This document shows, piece by piece, positions 33,640 to 45,288 of a DNA stretch of 64,000 nt. The stretch's first letter is position 1; each line of letters begins with the position of its first letter. Position numbers and translations under genes: made by a program. The DNA is from Aaosphaeria pasadenensis. Taxonomy: Eukaryota; Ascomycota; Dothideomycetes; Pleosporales. Location: contig JAKLMB010000025.1 of assembly GCA_022813625.1 (NCBI GenBank), positions 124,001-188,000 of the forward strand, in the 5' to 3' direction. The notes beneath the pieces were generated by a model, which was not told the DNA's origin, did not search any database, and worked only from the letters and a program-made list of their open reading frames with translations.

Positions 33640-36600
33640 ATGGCGTCTAGCTCTGCAAAGCCGTCTGTCTTCTTCCCAAAAGCAGATGCCGCGATTCTGT
33701 CCTGCAGGCTTGCGCCTGCGCCAAATTATCCGGAAGTCGTAGGGCCCATCTACGACAGTGAAAATGTCCACACGCCAGTCCTGCCGTGGTCAGTGGCCAC
33801 AGAAAAGCAAAATTACCCTCCTCCAAAGGAAGTTTATGGCCCAGCAAGTGCTCCTGACAGGCACTTTTGCATCTCCGATCGGTATTTACGTGCTTCATTG
33901 GCGAAGAATGAGAGGCTTCGACTGTCCATGTTGTGGTATTACACGCGGGACATCTTCAAGGAGACTGAATTTCTTTCAGGTCTGCAAGAGAAGGTCTGCA
34001 TTGCCCAGGAGTCGTCTGGATGGGAGTTTGCCATTATCGGCATCCTCGACATGAACTTTTACGTCCGGCTCGCTACAGTTGGTGTTCCTCTCGGGATCTT
34101 GCCTCGAGGCGAAACCATCTGTGCACATGCAGTTTCTCAGCCTCCTGGTGTATGTTAACAATGTGCGGGTTCCAATCTCGTATTCTGCTAACCGTCGCCC
34201 CAGAGCGTGTTTCTGCTGCCGAATTTGCTGGAGGACTGGAGATTCGAAGAGTCGCCCTATGTAGAATCTGGTGGCCTTCGCGCGTACGCTGGTGCACCGC
34301 TCCGACTTCAGAACGAACATGGAGACACCGTATGTCTTGGCTCTATCTGTGTAGCCTCTCCAGAGCGCCAAGAATCCTTGACGAAATCCCAGCAGACCAC
34401 TCTGGCTCGGTTGGCCGATTGGGTGGTCTCTGATATTGTTCAGCTGACAAGGGCACGGCGCCAGCGAGAAAGACGCCGCATGGTTGACCTGTTAGCAGTG
34501 GCGCAAAAAAAGAGTGAAGATGGGTCTGACGAGCCTGTCATTGAAATACTGCGGACTACGTATCCAAATGCAGTAGTTAGCCTACAGTCTGCAAAAGCTG
34601 GTCATATCGAAGTAGAGGGTCGGGGACCTGTGCCGATTTCCGATCTGACAGATGGGCTATGGGAGGATATAGCTTTCATTGACGGCTTTGTTGCGACGAC
34701 AAACCATCTGGAGCCTCCCGTGGATAGGGTGGTCCGCGCCATTGCCGCACCATGTGAGAGCGTAGAGGGGCCATCTCTCCTCTCGGTGGCATCGAAAGAC
34801 TTCCGACTGGTATTCGACGACATCGACTCCTGGTTTGTGCAGACATGCGCTAGCATCATATCCGAGAGGTGGCACAAGCGTGTTCTGAACGAAGTATTGC
34901 TTGCGAAAGAGAAGTTCTTGCGAGGCTTCTCTCATCAACTCCGAACTCCGCTCCACGGCATCCTGGGCTCTGTAGAGCTGCTGGCGGAAGAGCTAAAGTC
35001 GCGGGGCTCGGAAAGCAGCACATCGCAAGCCACAGCCTTGCTCGAAGCAACTGAGGCGGTCAGATTGGGAGGCGAACACAGCGTCTACCTTGACGCGATC
35101 AAGACAGCCGGACGAGACCTGATTGCGGTTGTCAACAGCATGATCACGCTCAACAGATGGGCCGATGTGGCGATCACAGAACGGCAGTATGCCACGTATA
35201 CTCTCCATGATGTCGAGACAGAGTTGGCGAATGAAACAATGAAGGCAATATCTGGCGATGTACGCTACAATGCCTCTGTTTTCTTCAACCACGACATCCC
35301 GCCAGATCATTGCAGTATCCGGACAGACCTCAGCCTGTTGCGAGACAGCGTGCTTCCTCTAATTATCAATGCAATCCAGAGCACGGCAGAAGGTGTCGTC
35401 GTGGTCACCATATCAGCTCGTCCACATATCAAGGAACTTGTCGTTGACGTTAAGGACACGGGTCGGGGAATCCACGTCGATCATCACAAGCGAATCTTTG
35501 AGCTCTATGAGCAGGTCGATGCATATTCAACCGGTGCTGGATTGGGCTTGACACTTGCATCCAAATTTGCTGCTCTCCTCAGGGGCACAGTGACTCTAGT
35601 ATCGTCCGAGGTCGACAGTGGTTCACACTTCAGAGCCACGTTCCAGGGCGTGGAACTCACACCTTCAGCTTCTTCGCTTTTGGCCGAGCCTCTGGTCCCG
35701 CAACAAGCCAACCTGCCTGAATGTTTCCATGTCATTCCGTCCAAAATGCAAAGATTGGCCCTAAGCAACCACTTTGCAAAGTTCCTTACCTGCCACGGTA
35801 TGCGCCCTTCGGACGATATCAAAAACTCCCTCATTGTCTTTGACTTTGTTGCCGATTCAGAGGAGCATCAAGCGACAATGTCGCGTATCCCATCAGATCA
35901 AGCCGCCATCTGCCTTGTCCCCTTCCTAGAAAGGGATGCTCAATTGGACGAGTCCTACAAGAACATTGTTTATGTCCACGAACCTTTCCTGACTCGGACA
36001 ATGAGCTCAGCTCTCAGACGCGCAGACGAACTTCTCCCCTCGATACAGGCTAGGCAAGAAGATTCTACTTTCACCTCATTAGAACCGACCGTAACAGTGG
36101 CCGATGCAAGCGAAGCCGTTGGAGAAACTCCAAGCACGGGCCAGGCCTCAGACATAGACAATTCAGCCATACCCGAAGCCACATCAGTAAAGATAGAACT
36201 GCCACTGCGGCCCGCACAAGAAGGCGTTACGATCATCAACAGAGGTGATCTCGCGCCCGCAACAATCTCACCCAAGCCAGTGATCCCTACAAGAATCCCC
36301 ATCTCCATCCCCAACTCTCCAAGACTCCCAACCAAACCCTTCCCAACAACCCTCCTCGTCGACGACAACGCCATCAACCTCCGCGTGATGCAAATGTACT
36401 GCACGAAGCGCAACATGCCGTACATCTGCGCCAAGGACGGCCTCGAAGCCATCACGCTCTTCCGCGCCCACCAAACCGTCTCCTACACCACCACCGCCCC
36501 TCCCATCAGCCTCGTCCTCATGGACCTCCAGATGCCCGTCTGCGACGGCATCGAAGCCACGCGGCAGATCCGCGCCCTCGAGAGCTCGCAGGGCTGGGAC

Positions 36601-36741
36601 CCGTCCGTGCTGTTCATCGTGACAGGGCAGGACAGCCCCGCGGACCGCAAGGCCGCGTCCGCCGCAGGCGCGCACGAATATTACGTTAAACCCATCAGCA
36701 TGAAGATTCTGGACGCGGGGCTCAAGTCGTACTTCTCATAG
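33640..36741 (+). CDS. GAF-containing hybrid histidine kinase
   Basis: Two exons (33640-34149, 34204-36741) join at GTATGT and CCCCAG to give 1015 aa. A GAF-like sensor region occupies roughly residues 70-270 and spans the intron (FFIV-like strands such as FAIIGILDMNFYV; GGLRAYAGAPL). The H box is FSHQLRTPLHGI with phospho-acceptor His414. The ATPase has the N box LIINAIQS, G1 VKDTGRGI and G2 GAGLGLTLASKF. A C-terminal receiver (LLVDDNAINLRVM) carries the acceptor Asp944 in LVLMDLQMPVCDG and a Lys in YYVKP. There are no transmembrane segments, so it is cytosolic. It should autophosphorylate, relay to its own receiver and then to the Ypd1-type phosphotransfer protein. The stimulus is unknown. 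Confidence 0.93.
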
Positions 36742-38067
36742 CGTGCGTAGCAAAGCAAAGCAAAGCATTTAATTCCCCCTCTTCTTCTTCTCGTTGGTCT
36801 ACTCTCTTTTTCTTTTGGCATAAGGGGAGGCGGGGGATCGATATAAAAAGCAACGGAATGATCTCCTCACCCTCGCTCATTTAGATGAACAAATACATTC
36901 GCTCTTTTTTTTTCTTCTTTTTGTGGGGGGAGTCGGAATAAAGAGTCTTGAGACATAGATGTAGATACACGCAATTCATCATGTCAACCACATTTTGAAC
37001 GCTTCCAAAACTACCATCAAGTCCTCTACCAGCATCAGCACTTCAACCATCCACCCACAAATATAAATACGCCTACCTACCTACCTATGGACCAACCTCG
37101 TACACACCGCCCCTTCAGTAAACACACACAGCACTACTCCATACAGCCTACACGATCCCCCAGACCGCCAAGTCCCAAGCACCCCATCCCACTGTTTCGA
37201 AAAACTACCCGTGAGAAGCCGAACGACTTATGCGGAAGTGCCTCCGAGTGTTGTCGAGTCAATACGTCAAAATGCCATACCTACTTCCGTTTTCTTAGGT
37301 AGGTCGTGAGTCGTCAAACCGTAGGAGGAGGGTAGGAGCAAGCAAGGGTAAGAGGGCGTTGGCCAATCAGGTCGCGGGCGGGGAAATGAAAGGGAGAGTG
37401 TGCGGGTTAAGCGATAATGCATGCGTTTTGTAGTTTTACTGAACAACTACCCAGGCTGCTATCATTCATGCGATGGCGGTTGCGTTAGGTACGGTACGGT
37501 GAGATTCTTGTTTGTCACTTTCCAATGATTTCGGGTGTTGTGAGGGAAGAATAGTAGTGGTGGTGGAGATGTTCCATTTGTTCCTAAGTCTAAAAAAATA
37601 CCTAAATACCAAAAACCGTAACTCTTTTTATCGTCTCTTCGCTGAGTCCCAAACCGCGCCATTGTAGGATTATCATACAATAGTGGTAGTAGTAAAAAGT
37701 CACAATAGCCAAAAACCCAAAAAGTATCGCATAGTATCGTGATTCCCATGATAAATGTGTGATAAGACTTGCTCGCTTTACAATACCCAAAAACCCAGAA
37801 ACAATCAGTAAAAGCGAATTCTCCCACGATTGAAGAACGCAACATCACCCGACAGCCAGCACAACATAACCCGAATTGTTTTAAAGATGTAGTTCTGATT
37901 AAAAAGTTCTGGGAGTAGTAGAAAAAGGGTTGATGAACGAAAGTGAAGAAGAGAAAGGTAGGTGGAGGTATAGTATGTGCCAGCGTCGAACCAATGTGAA
38001 ACCCGCTTAAAAAAAGAATATCCCATCCCATGTCATTACGTAAAAGAAACGATGCAGATGCTCGCGT
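36742..38067. other. Convergent 3' region
   Basis: 1.3 kb between the ends of the kinase and the first Myb gene, so mostly two 3' UTRs. It has pyrimidine runs near 36780-36930. In 37590-37800 the minus strand carries three imperfect copies of a TGGGTTTTTGGGTATTGT-like word. The 189-codon minus frame here has no start ATG with domain support and follows from these repeats. Confidence 0.5.
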
Positions 38068-39076
38068 CTACTGATCCCGAGGGTTCTTGTCCTCGGTCAA
38101 GAGACTGGCAATGGGGACGTTGTCGCGCGGGGCCGAGCTCCAGGTGCCGCTTCTCTGTCGAGAAGGTACGGGCATGGGGAGAACATATGGCATGCGCTCG
38201 GGGGCGGAGATGGAGCTGATGTTCATGGGGCTGTAATGCCTAGGCTCCGAGGGAACGGGAGAAGCATATGGTGGGAAGGGAGAGGGCTTGAGCACAGGGT
38301 TGTACATGCTGGTGCCATCGGGAGAAGCATCTGGGGTGGGAGGGCGGACACCGCGGGAGCCGCTGCGCCAGATCTCCTCGAGCTGGGCGGGGGAGACATC
38401 TGTGCCATAGTCGGCAGCGATGGTGGCCCAGAACTGCTGGCGGCGGGCCTCATAGATGGAGCGGAGGCGCTCAGTATCGACGACCTTGGGCTGGTGAGCA
38501 ACCTCGGTGTTGATGCGGAGGGCGTTGAGAGGCTCGGGAGACTCGCGAGGAGTCATCGGGTGGGGCTTGGGAAGCAGGATCTTGTGCTGGTTGCGGTTGG
38601 GAGAGGCGCTGACGGAGGAAGCCCTGATGTGAGGGCTGCCGCTGGTGTAGCTCATGGGAGATGCGTGACGGGACGATTGAGAGTAATCGTCATGGTCCAC
38701 TGCCATTGAATAAGCCGGGGACTGGCCGGCGGAATTGGAAGAAGCGGTCGAGGAAACGGATGAGGTGCGCTTACGGCGATGGCTACCGTGCGACAATTGG
38801 TGATAGTGCAGGCGGCAAGCCAACTCAGTCTTCTTCAAATGAGCAGCAATGTGCTTGTAGGGCATCTTCTGCATGCGGGTCTGGAGGAGGTAGTTTTCCT
38901 GGCGGCTGTTAGCTTTCGTTGGAGTCATACGTGTGGACGATATCTAGACATACCTCTTCCTCGGACCAAGACCTGTTGCCTCCAGAAGACATCTTGCGTG
39001 CACGGAGGCTGGATGAACTTGATTGAGAGTCCATCTCGTTGAGGGGAGAGAGGATCTGGGGTTGATGGTGGAGCAT
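38068..39076 (-). CDS. Myb/SANT-like DNA-binding protein, single repeat
   Basis: Exons 39076-38954 and 38898-38068 (GTATGT donor, GCCAG acceptor, 55-bp intron) give 317 aa. The intron interrupts the SANT repeat: RSWSEEE is joined to ENYLLQTRMQKMPYKHIAAHL, then LACRLHYHQLSHG. The rest is Ser/Pro-rich and disordered, with a conserved-looking segment LRSIYEARRQQFWATIAADY near residue 195 and a proline-rich tail. A nuclear transcriptional regulator is likely. I chose the ATG at 39076; an in-frame Met 14 codons later is an alternative. It is the first of three Myb-type genes in 15 kb. Confidence 0.85.
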
Positions 39077-42000
39077 ATTGATTGATGTGAGTGGTACAAT
39101 AGTAATAATAGGTCGAAGTTGTCGTATCAATTGGATATAGGAAAGTAAGTAATTGTGTCCGTCGAGTCGTGTCCGCTAGGGATCGGTCGTCTTGAGTCTA
39201 GCTCTGAAAGAAAAGGAGAATTACTATGTCGAAGAGTTCGGTAGGATGCTTGGTGGTGTTGATACGATTGCTCAGCAATGTCTCGATTAAAGAATGGAAA
39301 TGCAGCCCAACCAGTGGGTGTGTGTTGAAAGAGAGTGTGTATTACAAGGCTGCTAAGTCGCAAAAAACAAAAGACAGTGCTGATTGAACAGGAGCGGTTG
39401 GAGCCTGGAAAACTTGGGGCATCCGACAAGATATAGAGTTTGGACAGGACGAGTCGAGAAACGGGACGTTGTCGGAACATGGCCAGGGCATGGCTGATTG
39501 GAGTGGCACGAGCTGTGGTAGACGACGTTTTCAAACCTAAGGGTTGCGCCCAAGTTTTGATCGTCGTCAAGGGCGACGGCGGCGTTCGAGGCCAAAATGT
39601 TTGGAAAAACCCATGTTCGAAGGGGCACCTACTACAGAATGGGACGGGAAAAACGATGATGCGAGATCTGGAGGCTCGGGATGGGGTTGATCTGAGGGGG
39701 TAGCGCATAAAGTCCGCCGCCCATTTGGTGCGTAGCGGAGGCAGTTTCAAAACTCGGCGCGTTAGAGGGGGGGTGCGTGCTGCAGGATGGATGAAGCGAG
39801 ACGTTTGACAGTGTTTGGAGCAGCAAACAAGCTCACCCGGAGCTCCGTCAAGCAGCGGGCGCTAAGCTGGACGAGGAAGCGCCAGAACAGTTCGTATGCG
39901 CCATTGGGGCAAAGACGTTCCTCTCCTCCCCCCTCCCGTGCCCCCCAGTGGCCCTCCCAAAGGGACAAGGGAAAAGGAAGGGCCTCAGGCTCCCGTGGTC
40001 AGGGAAGAAAACTGCTGGACCAGTTTTGTGGTCATAGTCCGTAAAACAAACAATTGCTGCGGACAAAACGTGAAGAGAAGGAGGTTTTCTTCCTCCTTGA
40101 CATGTTTTGATTGTGCGATATCGTTGTTTTGGAGGAGGTTCAAGCATACCAGGCAGGTATCCACCAGTCATCCAGTCGATGATGGGCAGTACTGTGTAGT
40201 AGAGTGCCTGTACAGTCAAGAGAACACACACGTATAGTCGTCTCACACATACACGCAACCACACATGGATATGACAATTTCGAAGGAACGCTATGAGATG
40301 GTGAAGCGTCAACATTCTATGCGCAGCGGATGCTCACACGAGGCGGCATCGCTGCTGGCTGGCTGGATGAAATGGAATGGTGCCATAGGTGGCAGACGAA
40401 ACGAAAGGAAAACTCGGAATCGCAGCGATCCGTTTAGAGCATCAACGACGATGAGTCTGGTTTGGCTTGGCGAAGCACTGGGGTAGAGAGAGGTAGATCT
40501 GGTATGGTCAGGTGTAAACTGTGTGTGAAGTTACGAGGTATTACGCGATGGGCGGTGAAGGGGCAGGGCAGGGTTAGCAGTTCGGATTCGAAGAGGCCGG
40601 AGTACCCTCGTAGGAGGATGGGAAGCATAGTAATTAGAGTTGTAAGAGGAGGAGTGATTAGAGAAGAGGGCGATGCAAGCAAGGATGATGAGATGGATGA
40701 AGAGTAGAGTGAGTGAGAGAGGTAAGGTGGAGAGGAGTTAGAGGAGTAGATGGGACACGGATCAAACGTGTGAGGCTTGAAGTGACACTGGGGTTGTATG
40801 AGTGTCAGGGTGGGGGGGTCTTGGCAAGTCAGAGAAGAGGAAGGAGGATCGGATGTGGACGAATCAGAGCAGAGAAGGACAGAGCGGGGTGGGGAGGGAA
40901 CGGAGAATATGAGCAAAAGAGTTCCACTACCAGTACGGACGGAACATCAACTCAAAACCTTCCCGTTCCTTTCTCTACACAGTACACAACAGTTACTCCA
41001 CAGCAGAAAGTGGAAGAAACGAATCACAATCCTGCCATGTTCATCATTCATCGTCAATATTGGGACCGTGATAGGGTTCATGCTCATCTTTCAGCCACCT
41101 CGTGCGCCACGTATGCACGTATCCCTCCCATTCCCACTTTTCCCCATGTATTAAGTAGGTAGGACGGCGCATCGCTCCCTTCGAGTGCCGGACTTGGGTG
41201 GAGCAACCTCCGTCAGCCTTCTGTAGATAGATAGGATAGATAGGTACTCGGTACGACGAGGCAGGTAGATCGCAGATGAGCATACGGGAGGGGGTTACTT
41301 TGTATTGATCATGCAAGTTGTACGCGCTGCGTAAACACTACGTGTAGGTATCTCCCAGCTGGTGCGCCCGCCCTCCCCTCCCTCATCATTGCAGTGGTGC
41401 GGGTAGCCCGTCGTGAACTACTGGCTGTAGTTACAGCATGGTCCGCAGGTAGGAGTACGAACAACTGCGACGGCGACGAAGAAGACGACGACCAGACCAG
41501 AACGGCCAACGATTACTGCTTGTTGACGTCGTTGTGATCCTTTCTCCTCATCCTCCTCCATTAACCTCCATGTCCATGTCCATGACCATGTTCATGTCCC
41601 TGTCCCTTGTCATATGTCAAATGATCGATTGAACAAAGTAGGTGTGTACTCGTAGGTCGTAAATAGTCATAGGCCACCCAACCCCCAGCTCCTAGATGCG
41701 TCCGATCTGAACAGCTCCGGCACTTTCCCATCGCGGCCGCTGCATGCTACTGTAGGCATGTACGGAGCACTGTACATGTGTACGAATGGAGAGAGCCCGA
41801 TAGAGTATTTCGCATCCAGTACGGAGGTAGACGCCGAGGAGGATGGAGGATGGCAACACAAAACAAGGCCAGATGGGGGTTTCGCAAAAAAGCCTTGAGG
41901 GGTAAGTGATCTGCTCCTTTGCGCAGAAAAGGCTGTGGAAAATGAAAAATGCGGGCTTTTAATTAGGTATAATCTACGATGCGGGCGGCGTCATTGGTGG

Positions 42001-44112
42001 GAGCGGGAGAGGTCTATTCGTCGTCGCGACAATATTGATGAGCTGTCGGCGCATTATCGTTGCGACGGAAATTGTGTAACGTGACGTGACATTGGAAAGC
42101 AGCCGGGGCGGATTCCTGGACGCGTTTGCTGTTCATGGTTTATTGCTTTGACCGATGATGAAGCTGGAGCTGGAGCTGGAGCTGAGCGGTTGTTTTGATA
42201 ATGATGGGGTGGTAGTATTTAGTGGTGATGTTTTGATGTAGGCTAGATATGAATGTAGGCAGGTAAGCGGGTAGAGATTAATTACTATACTCGTACGGAG
42301 TAGGCAGAGCAGAGCAGAGTAGTCTCAGTGGTAGACTATTGTTCGTATTCGCATGTGCATACAGAATGCAGTACGGAGTTGTAGATGTGTGTACGGAGTA
42401 CGTGTGGTCTGGATGGTCTACCTAGGTACTCCGCAGATACTGTGAATGTTACGCACGCGCCATGTTCCCCGCTATGTATGCTGTCCTCCCTCCCTGGTTC
42501 TCCTTCCACCCCCAAGGGCTACGATTATAAGCCAGTATCTTAAGTACTCCGTAATCATCTATTCGTATTAGTTATTTTACCCATTCCCTCTAGATGCTGT
42601 ACTATCCCGATCATCCAATCCTTCTGATTAGCTGTGAGTAATTGAGTAATGAAGGTACGGAGTACCGTACCGCAGGATGGTTAGTACAGTTACGTGCCCA
42701 TGCCCATGTACTTGGTACATGACGAAAAGCGCGTCGGGAAGGGAAAAGCGGGGTAATTGGGACGAGGGTGACTGTGACTGTGAGTGGACTCGCTGGAGTG
42801 GGTGGTGACGGGATGGGGGACTGGACTGGGACGGGGACGGGGTGGTTGATGAATTAGGTGGCTTCAACAGAGTTACCGCCAGCAGCCCTCTGGACCTCTC
42901 AGATGCGGGGAAGGGAAATGCAGCCACCAGCGCGTGATGATATTTCTTCATGCGAGTGTTGCATAAATGCAGGTAGACGGATTCAGGTGGAGGTGGTGGT
43001 GGTAGTATATCATCTAATGATGATGATGATGGATGGATGGATGGGTGCGAGGAGTTCGGCGATATGATGGATAAGGTATGGGATGAAGATGAAAGATTAA
43101 ACATGGGGCGCGATGTTATTATTCCTATTTCCCAGGTCTTTGATATGTGGTTTTTATCATTATTTTATAGAGGAATAAAATAGTTTTAGAAGTACCTAGG
43201 GAGTACATATACATCATCTATTGGGAGAATGTAACTGGCTTTGCATGTATCCTATACATTATGAAGAGTATTGATGTTGTTATTTAGTTTGAAGGAACCA
43301 CCAGGGGGACCATTAATGCTTTCTTCCTTCCCTCCCTCCCACCCACCCCCGCCCGGCACTTTCTTTGGATGCCCCGTTACCTCCATCCTCATTCGCCCAA
43401 CAAGCCAATAAGAAACCCCCCATCAACGTATCCCTAACACTTTTCCCCAGACTCCAGCCCTTTTGCTCATCCCATCCAAGCCCAGTTCCCCCCCCCCCCT
43501 CCTTCCCTTCCCCTCCCCTCCTAATCCATCCCTCCCATCCCCATCCCAGCTCATCATATCTTCCATCTCCCCCATATTCTCTATCTTGTGAACCTGACCT
43601 ACCCTCTTCTTGTACAATCCCATCCCATGTATGTACTAGTACCATGAAAGATCAGCGTCCACACCTGGTCAGCGATCCGTCCAATACTTGAATGAACGGG
43701 AATACAATATCATCATGATCAACCGCCTTTCACGCTTCTGGCCAGCCTCTCCCCATCACCACCATCACACATCATCATAATTATTCTTGAACCTCTCGCG
43801 ACCTGGAAACTCATCTACTTTATTTGTCTACTTGCTTGTTTACCCAGAACTCGTACCTACTACCCTGCGTAGCTACTTACCTATCTACCTGACCTACCAA
43901 CGAGACGACTCACGAGGTACCCAGCCTACCTGCCTCCCTCTTTCCCTCCCTCCCTCCTTCCTTCCCTCCCTGGCCTCGGGCATGGGCATGACCTCACTCG
44001 ACAGCCTTGCGAACTTTACCCTCACCTTCTCTTTCACCCGTCAAGTATCCCTCGTACCTCCGCCTATTACTCGCTCATCCTCCTCATAACGCCCCCGTCC
44101 CGCCCATCAGTC
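39077..44112. other. 5.0-kb gene-free regulatory desert
   Basis: No supported gene lies between divergent Myb genes 1 and 2, which therefore share this stretch as upstream DNA. It holds simple repeats: CATGTC-type hexamers at 41568-41616, GGAGCT units at 42163-42184, GATGAT and GGAT runs near 43015-43045, and pyrimidine tracts near 43320-43560 and 43930-43975. Copies or near-copies of GTACGGAGTAC lie at 41760, 42293, 42371, 42391 and 42655. Long upstream regions like this are typical of developmental regulators. Confidence 0.6.
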
Positions 44113-45288
44113 ATGGCTTCGTGAGTCCCGTCCTATCTTACCCCCCATCCTGATCTCACTATCTCACCTTGACCTTGACCTTCACGTCCTCGTCCTCGTC
44201 CTCGTCCTCGAACGGGAGCTAAGGACGCGCTGGGCACGAGCATACCTTCGCGCTCGCGTCATACCCTATTATTTATTGCTTACCTTTCACTTAACCTGGA
44301 TTTTCTACGTTGCTGACGTTGTACTCATCCGTTTCACAGCTCTTCGGCCGCTACCAAGCGCAACCTGAAACCTTCACCCATCATACCCAATCCACAGCAA
44401 AACGCAAACTTTGCCGCGTCTGTAGAGCTGCCTAGTCTTCAGCCCGCCCTCGCGCCAGGCCAGGACTCGTTCTCCGTCTTTCCTCCGCATCCACCGCAGC
44501 AGAGAAAGCGCAAATCCGTGAACGAGCAGCAGATGGCAGCGAATGCTAGCTCCACAGGCGCGACGTCTGGAGGCGGGCCCGCTGTTCCAGGCGCCGCGGG
44601 CGACACAGACGCCCACAACCAAGAGCCAAAGGCCAAGAAAAGCAGGACCAACACTCCATGGACACCAGCAGAGGAGCAGAGGCTCAAGACCATGAGAGAC
44701 GCGCAGAAGACTTGGAGTGAAATCGCAAAGGTAGGTTTTCCGGCCGGTGGCCAACGAGGGTTTTCCCCATTTGGCACTAGACCAGGCCGTTTCGCGTTCC
44801 AAAGCGATGATCCTAGGCCTTTGCGGATGCTAATGTTTGACTGTGTCCAGACATTCCCGCAACGAACGGAAGGTAGTGTCAAGAAACACTGGTACAAGGT
44901 ACGCTCGATGCTGGTATCCTTTTTTATTTGTATTGCATGTACTGACCACCGCTGACACAGGATATGCACTATGCCGAATTTGGGGAGGACGAGGTATGTT
45001 TTCATACGGTGTCGATGGTTTCAATGTCGTCCAGCCGTCCAGACCGCTGACCCAGGATGCAACAGAGCGCAGCGCTGCTTGCCGCGATCAAGGAGTACGA
45101 TCAGAACAAATGGAAGGTGATCGGACAGAAGGTCAACAAACCCGCAAAAGTAAGGTGACCTCGTTGCATAGTCGTTGTTGAACCTCGCACATCCGCCTGT
45201 GAGACGCACTCTATGGACGAACCCGGCTAACTGGTGCTTCTAGGCATGCGAGCAGTATGCGAAGGAGCATTTTGGTGGAAAGGCCTGA
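44113..45288 (+). CDS. Double SANT/Myb DNA-binding protein, 202 aa
   Basis: Six exons: 44113-44120, 44340-44730, 44851-44898, 44961-44993, 45066-45149 and 45244-45288. All are in phase and total 203 codons including the stop. The first exon is only 8 nt (ATGGCTTC). The Pro/Gln-rich N-terminus has a basic patch QQRKRK. SANT 1 is WTPAEEQRLKTM, then WSEIAKTFPQRTEGSVKKHW; SANT 2 is AAIKEYDQNKWKVIG, then KACEQYAKEHFGG. It is a small nuclear DNA-binding protein, probably a transcriptional regulator. The many introns within so small a gene were each fixed by phase and by continuity of the SANT helices. It resembles the gene at 52.7-53.9 kb. Confidence 0.88.
44185..44210. repeat. CGTCCT hexamer tract within intron 1
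   Basis: Four near-perfect CGTCCT/CGTCCTC units lie inside the 219-bp first intron of the Myb gene, next to a TTGACC repeat (44168-44180). Confidence 0.8.

Noticed and set aside
37462..38031. 189-codon minus frame with FWVFGYC repeats
   Set aside because: It sits in a 3' flank and reflects an imperfect DNA repeat; there is no gene-like start or domain.
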